From positions 242,304-306,303 of the forward strand of contig NZ_FNVF01000005.1 in the NCBI RefSeq assembly GCF_900107975.1: 64,000 nt of DNA, written 5' to 3'. A program made the position numbers and the translations under genes. Positions 7,765 to 16,161 of the stretch are shown piece after piece. The stretch comes from Paenibacillus sp. UNC499MF. GTDB taxonomy: Bacteria; Bacillota; Bacilli; Paenibacillales; NBRC-103111. Each line of letters opens with the position of its first letter. The first letter of the stretch is position 1. The notes under the pieces are model-generated. The model made no database searches and had not been told where the DNA came from. It worked only from the letters and a program-made list of their open reading frames with translations.

Positions 7765-9273
7765 TCAGGAATTAAACATTTCGTCAAGCTTCTTCGCTTT
7801 GCGCAGCATCGCTTCCAGCTCTTCCTCCGTCACGCGGGACGTCTGCCCCTTGTTCTGGACGATCGGAATCTGCGGCTTCATCTGCTTGCCTGCCGTGCGG
7901 GCTTTCCCTCTGCCGGCATAACCGCCGGAAGCTTTGGCCGCCGCCGCTTTGGCCGCCGCCTGCTGCCGGAACTGCAGCCGCTGGCGCACATATTCGACGG
8001 CCTGCTCGAACGAGGCGATCTGCTTGCCGAGCATGTCCGACGCTACCGCTTCGATGGACGACTTGGCCCAGGAGCGTTTGTCGATATGAATGTAATGAAT
8101 AAGAACGTTAATGACTTCTTCTTTCAACTTATAATTGAGATCGATTTTCTCGAAAATGTCCAGAACGCCGTTCGGAACCGGCCCCTGGGTGAAAAAGCTT
8201 TGCAGAACGAGGGTGTAAGGCTCGTTTTTAAGGAGCGAATTGTACTGGTGTTCATTGTGCGATCCCTGCAGGAACGCGGGAACTTCCAGGTAGTACTGCA
8301 TTTCCACCGACCGCGCTTCTTCTTCGGATTCGGTCGTATTCTCCCCGGGGGCCGCGGACTCCGCACGGTGAAGGAAACGCTCGCGCTCCTCATCCCGCTT
8401 CTTGCCCTGGCGGAAATACAAATTCGCCTTATACTGCAGGGAATCGATCTGAAGCTCGCCGTCCTCGTCGAACATTCCGTCCTCATCCAGCAGCCGGACC
8501 GTTTCCTGCAAAGTAAGACTGTATTTCCTGGCAACCATATTAATGGAGATCATCGTTTCGGGCTTGTACTTGAGATTCTCGACATAGATGCGGTTAAACG
8601 ATTCCCGGGGGTACCGGGTGATGAGATCCGCATAGGCGTAGCCTTTGGTCGTCACGTCCAGCGCCTGCGCCGTCTGTTTGCCGGCCGACGCTTCGTACAG
8701 GGCCTGCTCCAGCTCGTAATCGATCACCTGGGTGTTCAGGCGGAACAGCTCGTAGAAAGGCACCGACAAATTCTCGCTGTCCGCCCCCGCCAGCTCCGCA
8801 GGTTCCGGCATCGTAAGCTCGTCGCGCAGCGACAGCAGCAGAAACTTGCCGATTTTGTCCCGCAGGAGCAGGGTCAGATGCTGATTGCGGAAAAATTCGT
8901 TCGGCGACAGCGGGCAGAACAGCGTGTATTCATAAATGTAGTCGTCCTCGTCCTGCATGTAGATGCGCGACGTCTGAAGCAGCCCGACGGCCTCCAGCTT
9001 CGAGGATTGCTCGATGAACAGCTTGCGGCTGCGCTCCCCGGGATCGAGTTCCAGCGATAAAAAAAGCTTGCGCTGCTGCTCCAGCCCGGCATAGCCCGTC
9101 TTGTCCGACGGAACCTGCTGGTAGAGCGTATGGTACAAGCTGACGGCATAGCCCCCGATCATCGGCTGATAGATCGAAGACAGCATTTTATAATCAAGAC
9201 TGCTTAACGCGAAATCCCGGTATACGCAGAACCGGTGATTTTCTGTAAAATGCAGCAAATTGGTCAATCGCAT
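7765..9273 (-). CDS. dnaB: Replication initiation and membrane attachment protein DnaB
   Basis: Firmicute DnaB works with DnaD and DnaI to remodel oriC and recruit the helicase at the membrane. The protein has the N-terminal winged-helix region (LDYKMLSSIYQPMIGGYAVSLY), a central DDBH2-type helical domain, and a lysine/alanine-rich tail ending in EEELEAMLRKAKKLDEMFNS. At 502 residues it is typical. Several in-frame ATGs exist; 9273 (MRLTNLLHF) is chosen because GGAG lies nine bases before it and family homology begins there. ATG 9288 is also possible. It is followed directly by dnaI. Confidence 0.93.
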   Translation of the reverse strand: MRLTNLLHFTENHRFCVYRDFALSSLDYKMLSSIYQPMIGGYAVSLYHTLYQQVPSDKTGYAGLEQQRKLFLSLELDPGERSRKLFIEQSSKLEAVGLLQTSRIYMQDEDDYIYEYTLFCPLSPNEFFRNQHLTLLLRDKIGKFLLLSLRDELTMPEPAELAGADSENLSVPFYELFRLNTQVIDYELEQALYEASAGKQTAQALDVTTKGYAYADLITRYPRESFNRIYVENLKYKPETMISINMVARKYSLTLQETVRLLDEDGMFDEDGELQIDSLQYKANLYFRQGKKRDEERERFLHRAESAAPGENTTESEEEARSVEMQYYLEVPAFLQGSHNEHQYNSLLKNEPYTLVLQSFFTQGPVPNGVLDIFEKIDLNYKLKEEVINVLIHYIHIDKRSWAKSSIEAVASDMLGKQIASFEQAVEYVRQRLQFRQQAAAKAAAAKASGGYAGRGKARTAGKQMKPQIPIVQNKGQTSRVTEEELEAMLRKAKKLDEMFNS

Positions 9274-9547
9274 AGCATCAAACTCCATCCGTACCTTAAA
9301 AGGTCTGAACATCATTTTACCACAAATCTCGACAGGGAAGGGAATGAAAAATGTTACCTGGCCTTAATGACGAGGGGCCGCCCCGACTAAAGTCTAACTC
9401 CAAAACCGCCTTAGGGCCGTTTTGGCTCTCCTCCCGATCCGGTAAGATAAAGACATGAAATACGGAAACGGCGCAAGACAAACGATCCGGACCGGTTCCG
9501 GACAATTAATCGACCAAATCGACCAAAATCAAAGGAGAGATTCAATC

Positions 9548-9772
9548 ATGAATAAACTTTTCCGTTCCAGAACAGACCGTAAGCTTACCGGACTTTGCGG
9601 AGGGCTTGCCCAATACCTGAATGTAGATCCGACCGTCGTCCGCCTCATCGCCGTAATCGGCGTCCTGTTCAGCTTCGGCACCTTCACCCTGATTTACATC
9701 ATCGCTTCCCTGTTCGTTCCCAAAGAGCCTTACGCAGGATACGGCTACAACGATTCTTATCACTCGTATTAA
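9548..9772 (+). CDS. PspC-domain membrane protein
   Basis: A 74-residue protein with a full PspC domain: a basic start, GLCGGLAQYLNVDPTVVRL, then a single membrane segment ending FVPKEP and a Tyr-rich tail. In enterobacteria PspC senses envelope stress with PspB. In Firmicutes such stand-alone domains often accompany LiaI/YvlB-type envelope genes, but none is adjacent here. AAGGAGAG precedes the ATG at 9548; the longer upstream reading frame has no homology. Confidence 0.9.
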   Translation: MNKLFRSRTDRKLTGLCGGLAQYLNVDPTVVRLIAVIGVLFSFGTFTLIYIIASLFVPKEPYAGYGYNDSYHSY

Positions 9773-9814
9773 TCGGCTGCGGCAAGCCCACAAATGAATA
9801 TCCGTTCCAATAAG

Positions 9815-9844
9815 AAAGCCCGGAGCTGATGCTCCGGGCTTTTG
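9815..9844. terminator. Terminator between the PspC gene and yuiB
   Basis: An 11-bp GC-rich stem (AAGCCCGGAGC/GCTCCGGGCTT) with a TGAT tetraloop and a short T run. It serves the plus-strand gene and may also serve the convergent yuiB. Confidence 0.8.
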
Positions 9845-9866
9845 CTGGCTGTATTCACAGCGCGTT

Positions 9867-10130
9867 CTAGAACATTTTGAAGCCTTTGATTCTGAGCGTG
9901 CGGATGGTTGTCCCGCTCACGACGGCCCCGATGAGCCCGCCGATGACCGGGGCGATGTCCACCGCCGTAATCGATGTCATTTTGTCGCTGTAATAGAAGC
10001 TCAGCCCGATGATCAGCGCCACAAACGCATAGACCGGAAACCAGGTCGTTTTCATCAGCATATTTAGAATAAACCCGAGTCCAAAAAACAGCACGAACAT
10101 CAGGACGATGACGATGACCAACTGAATCAA
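9867..10130 (-). CDS. yuiB: YuiB-like membrane protein
   Basis: An 87-residue membrane protein with three hydrophobic segments (VIVIVLMFVLFFGLGFILNM, VYAFVALIIGLSFYY and AVDIAPVIGGLIGAVVSG). The FVLFFGLGFILNMLMK block resembles YuiB of Bacillus, a family of unknown function found near yumB and yumC, as here. The TTG at 10130 is chosen because AAAGGAG lies ten bases upstream; an ATG at 10154 would add eight basic residues but would put that site inside the gene. Confidence 0.7.
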   Translation of the reverse strand: MIQLVIVIVLMFVLFFGLGFILNMLMKTTWFPVYAFVALIIGLSFYYSDKMTSITAVDIAPVIGGLIGAVVSGTTIRTLRIKGFKMF

Positions 10131-10238
10131 AATCGGTCCACTCCTTTTACGCATTCTTCTCTCTATTGTAAAGCAATTTCCACAGTCAGGTAAAGTGTCC
10201 ACATCATGAACATTAAGCGCTCGACACCGTTTGTTCAT

Positions 10239-10267
10239 TTGCCTTTTGAAAGCGGAGCCGATACAAT
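10239..10267 (+). promoter_or_regulatory. Putative sigma-A promoter of hemQ
   Basis: TTGCCT and TACAAT with a 17-base spacer, about 55 bases before the hemQ start. Confidence 0.5.
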
Positions 10268-10323
10268 GAGAAAGATTGGTAAGACCCGAATTCCCCTAGA
10301 TTAAAGGAGGGTTTCCGTTTCTT

Positions 10324-11070
10324 ATGAGTGAAGCCATCGAAACATTAGAAGGTTGGTACGCCCTGCACGATTTCCGCCGCATGGATTGGAACGCCTGGAA
10401 AGAAGCGTCTCCGGAAGAGCGCAAGCGCGCGGAGGACGAGCTTCGTTCGTTTATCGGCGAATGGGCAACAATTGAAGATAATAAAGAAGGAAGCACGGCG
10501 CTGTACAGCATCGTAGGCCAGAAGGCCGATATTCTGTTCATGCAGCTTCGCGAAACGCTCGAAGAGCTGAACGATCTGGAGACCGCCTTCAACAAATCGG
10601 CGTTCGCCAAATACACAATCCCGGTTTACTCGTACGTATCGGTCGTCGAGCTGAGCAGCTACATGGCCAAGCCGGGCTCCGATCCTATGGAAAATCCCGA
10701 AGTTGTCGCACGCTTGAAGCCGACGCTGCCTAAAGCAAAGCACATCTGCTTCTATCCGATGAACAAACGCCGCGAAGGCGGCGACAACTGGTACATGCTC
10801 GACCTCGAATCGCGCAAAGCCATGATGCGCAGCCACGGTATGATCGGCCGCAGCTATGCCGGTAAAGTCAAACAGATCATCACCGGCTCCGTCGGTTTCG
10901 ATCTGTGGGAATGGGGCGTCACGCTGTTCGCCGACGATGCGCTGCAGTTCAAGAAGCTCGTGTACGAAATGCGCTTCGACGAAGTGAGCGCACGCTTCGG
11001 CGAGTTCGGCGACTTCTATGTCGGCAACCTGCTCGACAATGACCGCCTCGGCCGTCTGCTGGACGTATAG
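10324..11070 (+). CDS. hemQ: Coproheme decarboxylase
   Basis: HemQ (ChdC) performs the last step of the coproporphyrin-dependent heme pathway used by Gram-positives: oxidative removal of two propionate carboxyls from coproheme III to give heme b. The 248-residue length is canonical. The catalytic tyrosine is Y144 in CFYPMNKRR and the proximal heme ligand is H171 in MRSHGMIGR. An AAAGGAGGG site and a promoter lie upstream and a strong terminator follows. It supplies heme for the ctaB/ctaA steps encoded later in the window. Confidence 0.96.
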   Translation: MSEAIETLEGWYALHDFRRMDWNAWKEASPEERKRAEDELRSFIGEWATIEDNKEGSTALYSIVGQKADILFMQLRETLEELNDLETAFNKSAFAKYTIPVYSYVSVVELSSYMAKPGSDPMENPEVVARLKPTLPKAKHICFYPMNKRREGGDNWYMLDLESRKAMMRSHGMIGRSYAGKVKQIITGSVGFDLWEWGVTLFADDALQFKKLVYEMRFDEVSARFGEFGDFYVGNLLDNDRLGRLLDV

Positions 11071-11086
11071 CCGCCCCGCGGCAAGC

Positions 11087-11132
11087 AAAAAAGCCTGAAC
11101 GTTTCCCTTAGGGAAAACGTTCAGGCTTTTTT
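11087..11132. terminator. Strong bidirectional terminator after hemQ
   Basis: A stem of about 18 bp (AAAAAAGCCTGAACGTTT with its complement) has A and T runs at both ends. Confidence 0.9.
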
Positions 11133-11248
11133 GTGCCCGCCGGGAGAGGGCCGCCGGCGCAGCCCTGCGGGCAAGAACCGCGGGTAGAGCGGCTCCCGCA
11201 GCTAAGATGCCCCGCCGCGAAGGCGGCAGCCCCCTCGCCCGCAAGGAA

Positions 11249-11276
11249 CAAAAGCCGCACCTATGTGCGGCTTTTG
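11249..11276 (-). terminator. Terminator of the 11288 gene
   Basis: A perfect 12-bp stem (CAAAAGCCGCAC/GTGCGGCTTTTG) with loop CTAT just downstream of the minus-strand gene. Confidence 0.8.
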
Positions 11277-11287
11277 TCTGTTCATGC

Positions 11288-11566
11288 TCAGTCCTCGTCG
11301 TCTTCCTCCGCGATCCGCTTCATCTCGGCTTCCATCTCCGCCTTACGGCGCAGGTAGTCCTCCGTGTCGCGGTCGCGCTGGCGGCTCTTCTCCTTGAGCC
11401 GTTCTATCGCCGGAAGGATAAGAATGTCGATCTCCTTCTGCACGACGGCCACATGACCGTATTCCTTCTGGTTCTCCAGATAGTGGCCGACTTCAATCAA
11501 CGCATTGTAGCGGTCCAGCTCGCTGCGCGTCAGAAGGCCGCGCACCTGTACACTGCAGTGTCTCAT
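11288..11566 (-). CDS. Conserved hypothetical, charged helical protein
   Basis: A 92-residue protein I do not recognise. The first half is mixed (MRHCSVQVRGLLTRSELDRY); the second half is a long charged helix rich in Arg, Lys and Glu that ends in an acidic EEDDED tail. No signal peptide, membrane segment or cofactor motif is visible. GGGGAGGAG precedes the ATG and its own terminator follows, so expression is likely. It lies downstream of ndh but is separated from it by a terminator. Confidence 0.75.
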   Translation of the reverse strand: MRHCSVQVRGLLTRSELDRYNALIEVGHYLENQKEYGHVAVVQKEIDILILPAIERLKEKSRQRDRDTEDYLRRKAEMEAEMKRIAEEDDED

Positions 11567-11610
11567 TTCGTATGTACTCCTCCCCTGGCTGCTTCATCCT
11601 TTCGTATAGC

Positions 11611-11662
11611 AAAAAAAGCCGCCCCGGCACGCCCTTTGCGGACGGCTGCCGTTGGCGGCTTT
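11611..11662 (-). terminator. Terminator of ndh
   Basis: AAAGCCGCC pairs with GGCGGCTTT around a structured loop, followed by seven T residues on the minus strand. Confidence 0.75.
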
Positions 11663-11697
11663 CGGTCTCGATCATCTTGGTCTGGCCGGGAAGCCGG

Positions 11698-12891
11698 TTA
11701 GCGCAGCTTTCCTTTGCGGACCACGAGCGGAAGACCGCCGATCGTATACAGATAGCGCATATCGATGACTTTCTTCATAAGAGCCGCCGTACCGCCCTTC
11801 ATTTTCTTCGTGCCGACGATGCCGATGGCTTCGCCCTTGCCCAGGGAAGCTACCGTGCCGCGGTTTACGAACGCGAATTCTTTCAAAGCGTTCCCGCGGA
11901 TGGAAGCCACGAGGTTGAACGCGCAGTTCTCCCCCTGCTGGGTCGCGATTTGAGCCGTCGGCGGGTATGGCCTGCCTTCGGGATTCATCACCAGGGAGCA
12001 GTCGCCCGTTACGAAAATATTGTCGTAACCCGGAGCACGCAGGAATTCATCGACCTGGATGCGGCCGCGCATCGTTTCGAAGCCCGCGTCCTCCAGAAGA
12101 CGGTTGCCGCGGATTCCTCCCGTCCAGATGACCGTGCCCGCTTTGATGAATTCGTCCCCTGCGATGAGGACGCCTTCCGGCGTGCATTCCTTGATCGCTG
12201 TGGCGATTTTGAACGTGACGCCCTTATCGGTAAGCAGGCGCATCGCATACTCCACCAGCTCCGGATCGAAACCGGGCAGAGCCGTCGGAGCCGCTTCGAT
12301 ATTGTAAATATGGACAAGCGCAGGGTCCACGTCGAACTCTTTGCACAGCTCGGGAATACGGTCCGCCAGCTCACCGACGAATTCGATGCCGGAGAAGCCT
12401 GCCCCGCCTACGACAAATGTAAGCAGTTCCTTGCGGTCCGGCTCCTGCTTGAATCTGGCGAACTGATATTCGATATGTTCGCGGATATGACGTACGCTGT
12501 TAATGCTGCGGATCGTCATCGCATATTCTTTCAAACCCGGGATTCCGAACGTTTCCGGCTCGCCGCCGAGACCGATAACCAGATAATCGTAGGACAAGGT
12601 GCCGTCTTCAAGGATGACTTTCTTCTCCCCCGGGCGTATTTGAACTACGGTCGATTTAACGAAGTCCACTTTGAATTCATCGATCAGAGAGGAAATATTG
12701 ACGCGTGCATTATCAGGTTTATCCGTTCCGGCTGCGGGCATATGCAGATGGGTCGTAATATAATGATAATCATGCTTGTTCACCAGCGTTACGTCCGCTT
12801 CGTTATAATTTAACAGTTTCTGAAGACGTAAAGATGTTACAACACCACCGTAGCCAGCGCCCAATATGACTATCCTTGGGACTCTACTCAT
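11698..12891 (-). CDS. ndh: Type II NADH dehydrogenase (NDH-2, YumB/Ndh type)
   Basis: A non-proton-pumping, FAD-dependent NADH:menaquinone oxidoreductase at the inner face of the membrane. The N-terminal FAD-binding motif is VILGAGYGGV (residues about 8-17), the NADH-binding motif is VVGGAGFSGIE (about 160-170), and GDCSLV near residue 298 contacts FAD. The 397-residue length is typical. It is divergent from yumC, and the spacer holds a probable Rex operator. This is the genuine NDH-2 of the window; the shorter 18379 gene is a paralogue. Confidence 0.93.
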   Translation of the reverse strand: MSRVPRIVILGAGYGGVVTSLRLQKLLNYNEADVTLVNKHDYHYITTHLHMPAAGTDKPDNARVNISSLIDEFKVDFVKSTVVQIRPGEKKVILEDGTLSYDYLVIGLGGEPETFGIPGLKEYAMTIRSINSVRHIREHIEYQFARFKQEPDRKELLTFVVGGAGFSGIEFVGELADRIPELCKEFDVDPALVHIYNIEAAPTALPGFDPELVEYAMRLLTDKGVTFKIATAIKECTPEGVLIAGDEFIKAGTVIWTGGIRGNRLLEDAGFETMRGRIQVDEFLRAPGYDNIFVTGDCSLVMNPEGRPYPPTAQIATQQGENCAFNLVASIRGNALKEFAFVNRGTVASLGKGEAIGIVGTKKMKGGTAALMKKVIDMRYLYTIGGLPLVVRKGKLR

Positions 12892-12931
12892 TGGTTCTCT
12901 CTCACTTCCATACTTTTTTAAGGGCTTGCAT

Positions 12932-12949
12932 TTGTGAAAATTAACACAT
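12932..12949. promoter_or_regulatory. Probable Rex operator upstream of ndh
   Basis: TTGTGAAAATTAACACAT lies 41 bases upstream of the ndh start. It is an inverted repeat of TTGTG and CACAT separated by 8 bases; the Rex consensus is TTGTG-N8-CACAA, so 9 of 10 half-site bases match. Rex represses ndh in Bacillus subtilis when NADH is low, so the placement is biologically apt. Confidence 0.65.
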
Positions 12950-13220
12950 ATCTTCTGACGGATATGTCCGTGAAAATGTTTCTCTCTCTATCCTTCAAGC
13001 GGGGCTATTTCGCCATTTTTCACGGAAATGCAGCACCAATCTCATGCAATCATATAATGTGCCCTGTTAAATAGCAAGGGACAATTTCCTCAAAAACGAA
13101 GGTTTTTCGACCAGTAATTCCCACTAAATTAAAGGGCAGTTAGTCCCAAACAAGCTCCCTTGAAGGAGCATTCCGGAACGATAGCCGACCGGTTTGCTCG
13201 GCTTTTCTTTATCTATTTGG

Positions 13221-13249
13221 TTTATTTCCTCATTTAGGGCGTTTATAAT
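13221..13249 (+). promoter_or_regulatory. Putative promoter of yumC
   Basis: A perfect TATAAT (13244-13249) with a weak TTTATT 17 bases upstream. The transcript would begin about 35 bases before the GTG start. Confidence 0.5.
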
Positions 13250-13291
13250 GGAGCAGAAGGCAATGTGCAGAACAGTGGAGGTGTCCGAGTA

Positions 13292-14296
13292 GTGAGTGAA
13301 ACCGAAATTCAGCACGACCAAGTGAAAGATCTGATCATCATCGGGGGCGGACCGGCCGGTATGTTTGCGGCTTTTTACGGGGGAATGCGCCAGGCATCCG
13401 TTACGTTAATCGAAAGTATGCCCCAGTTGGGCGGACAGCTTGCCGCTCTGTATCCGGAGAAGCATATATATGATGTGGCGGGATTTCCGAAAGTGACCGC
13501 CCAGGAGCTTGTAAACAGCCTCGCCGTCCAGATGAACCACTTCCCGATTCACGTGTGTTTGGAAGAGAAGGTTCTGCAGGTGGACAAAAAAGAGGAGCGC
13601 CTGTTCGAGGTTATCACAGATAAACAATCTCATTTCGGCAAGGCGGTTATCATTACCGGGGGCGTCGGCGCCTTCGAACCGCGCCGTCTGGAGCTGCCGG
13701 AAGCGGCCCGGTACGAGAAAACGAATCTTCACTACTTCGTCAGCGATCTGAACTCGTTCGCCGGCCAGAAGGTCCTTATCAGCGGAGGAGGCGATTCAGC
13801 CGTCGACTGGTCGCTTATGCTGGAGCCGATCGCCGAGCAGGTTACGCTCATTCACCGCCGGGATAAATTCCGCGCCCACGAGCACAGTGTGGAGAAACTG
13901 ATGAATTCCAGCGTGAACGTCGTGACGCCGACCGAAATCACGGCACTTGAAGGCGACGACGCGATCCGCAAAGTAACCCTGAAGCATGTCAAGACGGGAG
14001 AAGAAACGGTGCTTGACGTCGATGCCGTCGTCGTTAATTTCGGTTTCGTTTCTTCCCTCGGTCCGATAGCGGAGTGGGGGCTTCAGATCGAGAACGGCTC
14101 AATCGTCGTCGACTCGCGGATGGAGACGAACGTACCCGGCATCTTCGCGGCAGGCGACATCACCACGTACCCGGGCAAGCTGAAGCTGATCGCCGTAGGC
14201 TTCGGAGAAGCGCCCACCGCCGTCAACAACGCGAAAGTTTATCTGGACCCGTCCGCCAAACTTTCACCGGGACACAGCAGCAACATGAAGTTCTGA
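13292..14296 (+). CDS. yumC: Ferredoxin--NADP+ reductase, thioredoxin-reductase-like (YumC)
   Basis: A homodimeric FAD flavoprotein that moves electrons between NADPH and ferredoxin or flavodoxin. The FAD motif is [15 protein letters not shown], the NADPH motif is [15 protein letters not shown], and [18 protein letters not shown] binds FAD near the end. It lacks the CxxC redox pair of true thioredoxin reductase, as expected for this type. The GTG at 13292 follows TGGAGGTG with a 10-base spacer; the ORF could be extended to 13265 but that adds only residues around the ribosome site. Confidence 0.93.
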   Translation: MSETEIQHDQVKDLIIIGGGPAGMFAAFYGGMRQASVTLIESMPQLGGQLAALYPEKHIYDVAGFPKVTAQELVNSLAVQMNHFPIHVCLEEKVLQVDKKEERLFEVITDKQSHFGKAVIITGGVGAFEPRRLELPEAARYEKTNLHYFVSDLNSFAGQKVLISGGGDSAVDWSLMLEPIAEQVTLIHRRDKFRAHEHSVEKLMNSSVNVVTPTEITALEGDDAIRKVTLKHVKTGEETVLDVDAVVVNFGFVSSLGPIAEWGLQIENGSIVVDSRMETNVPGIFAAGDITTYPGKLKLIAVGFGEAPTAVNNAKVYLDPSAKLSPGHSSNMKF

Positions 14297-14397
14297 TGCA
14301 AGAGCTGCCCGTCAACTCCTACAAATGAAAATAAAGCCCGGAGGGCATTCTAACTTTGACGCCGCGAACCCGCGAGCCGATTAAGGAGGAATGCCCT

Positions 14398-14652
14398 TTG
14401 TCTTCTTTCTGCACCGTTTGCAACGGAATGGAAGCGCTGAGCGCCGTCTGCCCGCACTGCGAAAGCGGCAGCGCGTCCGACTACGGACGGGTAAACGATT
14501 ATTACGGCCCCTACGCCCCCTACCGGCCCATCGAGGATATTTCCATGACCAACGGCTACCCGGATGTGGCACGAAACGAATGCATGCATATGCTTTATTG
14601 CGAAGCATGCGGCGCAAGCTCCGTGCTGGCGGTTCCGGAAAGCCTGACTTGA
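14398..14652 (+). CDS. Small zinc-ribbon-like protein
   Basis: An 84-residue protein with CTVCNG and CPHCESG near the N-terminus and YCEACG near the C-terminus, which suggests one or more zinc knuckles. I cannot assign a function. The TTG at 14398 follows TAAGGAGGA; a reading frame starting further upstream has no ribosome site. It lies 100 bases after yumC on the same strand and may be cotranscribed. Confidence 0.7.
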   Translation: MSSFCTVCNGMEALSAVCPHCESGSASDYGRVNDYYGPYAPYRPIEDISMTNGYPDVARNECMHMLYCEACGASSVLAVPESLT

Positions 14653-14675
14653 TCCTTCCCTATTGACCGCCGGAC

Positions 14676-14704
14676 AAAAAAAGAAGCTACGCAAGCGCAG
14701 CTTC
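14676..14704 (-). terminator. sda terminator overlapping its stop codon
   Basis: GAAGCT and AGCTTC form the stem (further pairing in the loop) followed by seven T residues on the minus strand. The stop codon of sda is within it. Confidence 0.75.
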
Positions 14705-14842
14705 ATCGCTATGATAAGCTTCCAGCACAATATGTCTCCGGTTAATTTCGCCTAGTAGTAAATCGACAAATTCCGATTCCAGTTCAAGGTCAAGGGCTTT
14801 GAAATACGATTCAACGAGGGTCTCGTCGCTAATCTGTCTCAT
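14687..14842 (-). CDS. sda: Sporulation checkpoint kinase inhibitor Sda
   Basis: A 51-residue helical-hairpin protein. MRQISDETLVESYFKAL, then LELESEFVDLL and EINRR, match the Sda family, which binds the dimerisation domain of sporulation histidine kinase KinA and blocks phosphorelay activation when replication is disturbed. The start follows AAAGGTGG. The upstream region has four DnaA boxes, matching the known activation of sda by DnaA. A Spo0E-like phosphatase lies 1.8 kb away. The gene is slightly longer than the 46-residue Bacillus subtilis protein, with extra residues at the C-terminus. Confidence 0.93.
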   Translation of the reverse strand: MRQISDETLVESYFKALDLELESEFVDLLLGEINRRHIVLEAYHSDEAALA

Positions 14843-14870
14843 ACCAACCACCTTTCCTGCTTAACTTGTC

Positions 14871-14876
14871 ATTATA
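14871..14876 (-). promoter_or_regulatory. Putative sda -10 element
   Basis: TATAAT on the minus strand about 30 bases before the sda start. No good -35 is present at the right spacing, which would suit an activator-dependent promoter. Confidence 0.45.
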
Positions 14877-14910
14877 TTACCATGTGCCAAATATTAGAAC
14901 AATCGTTCTG

Positions 14911-15009
14911 TTATCCACAAACCCATGTGCATATCTTGTGGGTAATTTGTGAATAGACTCTAAAATTGGCGAGTTTTGTAGGCGGATAATGTGGACAAAG
15001 TTATACACA
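14911..15009. promoter_or_regulatory. Cluster of four DnaA boxes upstream of sda
   Basis: TTATCCACA at 14911-14919 (perfect consensus, plus strand), TTACCCACA at 14937-14945 (minus, one mismatch), TTGTCCACA at 14990-14998 (minus, one mismatch) and TTATACACA at 15001-15009 (plus, fits TTATNCACA). They cover positions about 45 to 145 upstream of the predicted sda transcription start, in a 440-base AT-rich gap that holds nothing else I can identify. DnaA directly activates sda in Bacillus subtilis. Confidence 0.8.
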
Positions 15010-15283
15010 CCTTTTTTCACTTTACTGTGATAAAAACAAATAATCGGAACTTGTCCTTCTATCAACAGAATTCATTAATCTTCATTTGCGGATTTAACCA
15101 AATCTCCGCACCGATTTCCCATATAACGGGAATAATCCGACTCCTTTCGCATATATTGAACATAGTTGTCGTCCATATTCTCTTTCGGAACCTGTAAATT
15201 TCACAGGATGGACGATCACATTTAACGTAGATTTAATACTGGCCGTTTATACTGGGTTCAGTAAGCGAAAGGAGAAGTGAGTC

Positions 15284-15445
15284 ATGATCGTCTACGACAT
15301 CGTAGTCAACGGAGAAGTGAAAGAGACCATCCGGCCGCAGAAGCTCCGGTTGAAGGAACTGTATGCGTACATGCTGGAACAGTCCAAGCAGATGAAGATG
15401 AAGTACGGTGAGAACACACGCGTTCTCAAACGCATCCTCTATTAA
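15284..15445 (+). CDS. Small basic protein of unknown function
   Basis: A 53-residue protein (MIVYDIVVNGEVKETIRPQK, then a lysine-rich helix KELYAYMLEQSKQMKMKYG). AAAGGAGAA precedes the ATG. I do not recognise the family. Codon use and start context support a real gene. No membrane segment or cysteines are present. mscL follows 67 bases later. Confidence 0.65.
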   Translation: MIVYDIVVNGEVKETIRPQKLRLKELYAYMLEQSKQMKMKYGENTRVLKRILY

Positions 15446-15512
15446 TTGTATATTGATTCCCTGGCACCCCCTTTGGTAGACTAGGAGGGTAAAAAGGGAG
15501 GCTGTATAGAAC

Positions 15513-15965
15513 TTGGAAAATCAACCTAAAAAAATTCAAATCATCGGTGAATTCAAAAAATTTATTATGCGCGGCAACGTTGTGGACCTTGCGGTCGGCG
15601 TTATCATAGGGGCCGCTTTCAATAAAATCGTGACCTCGCTCGTCAACGATATCCTGATGCCCCCGATCGGTCTGCTGCTCGGCAAGATGGACTTCAAAAA
15701 TTTAAAGCTTCCTCTGTCAGGCGGCGTCACGATCAATTACGGGGCCTTTATCAACAACATCATCGACTTTCTCATCGTTTCGGCCGTGATTTTCCTGATG
15801 ATCCGCCAGATGAACAAACTGCGCAGGAAAGAAGAGTCTCAAGAGGAGCCGAAGTCGGAGCCGACGAAGGAATGTCCTTACTGCATTTCGGAAATCGCCG
15901 CCAAGGCAACCCGCTGTCCGCGCTGCACTTCGGTGCTGGAACCGGAAGCTCTGCCCCAGACTTAG
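15513..15965 (+). CDS. mscL: Large-conductance mechanosensitive channel with C-terminal zinc ribbon
   Basis: MscL is the homopentameric membrane valve that opens under hypo-osmotic stress. The N-terminal helix and TM1 ([20 protein letters not shown]), a periplasmic loop, TM2 ([18 protein letters not shown]) and a charged cytoplasmic region are all present. The C-terminus adds a CPYC...CPRC zinc-ribbon-like module (residues about 121-140) that the best known MscL proteins lack. The TTG at 15513 follows GGGAGG. Together with ktrB this gives the window two osmotic-homeostasis transporters, although they are not linked. Confidence 0.94.
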   Translation: MENQPKKIQIIGEFKKFIMRGNVVDLAVGVIIGAAFNKIVTSLVNDILMPPIGLLLGKMDFKNLKLPLSGGVTINYGAFINNIIDFLIVSAVIFLMIRQMNKLRRKEESQEEPKSEPTKECPYCISEIAAKATRCPRCTSVLEPEALPQT

Positions 15966-16019
15966 GGCCGGTTCGCTCTGCTTGCATTTTACATCTAAAC
16001 CTATCGGATTTTACAAAAG

Positions 16020-16064
16020 AAACCTGCTAGATGGCAGCCTCAGGGCGCCTCTTGGCAGGTTTTT
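16020..16064 (+). terminator. Terminator of mscL
   Basis: AAACCTGC pairs with GCAGGTTT around a structured loop, followed by a T-rich tail. Confidence 0.7.
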
Positions 16065-16106
16065 ATAGTTTTCCGGCTATCACGAATCCCGGAGGCTCCC
16101 GAACAT

Positions 16107-16145
16107 AAAAAGAAAGAACCGAAGGGATGCTGAATCCCCCGGTTC
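16107..16145 (-). terminator. Terminator of the HesB/ErpA gene
   Basis: GAACCG/CGGTTC outer stem and GGGAT/ATCCC inner stem, followed by a T-rich tract on the minus strand. Confidence 0.65.
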
Positions 16146-16161
16146 ACTATATAATCGCTAA

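Noticed and set aside
6898-9060. A 720-codon open frame opposite dnaB and dnaI.
   Set aside because: Arg/Leu/Val/His/Gln-rich without any domain; it is the reverse complement of highly conserved genes.
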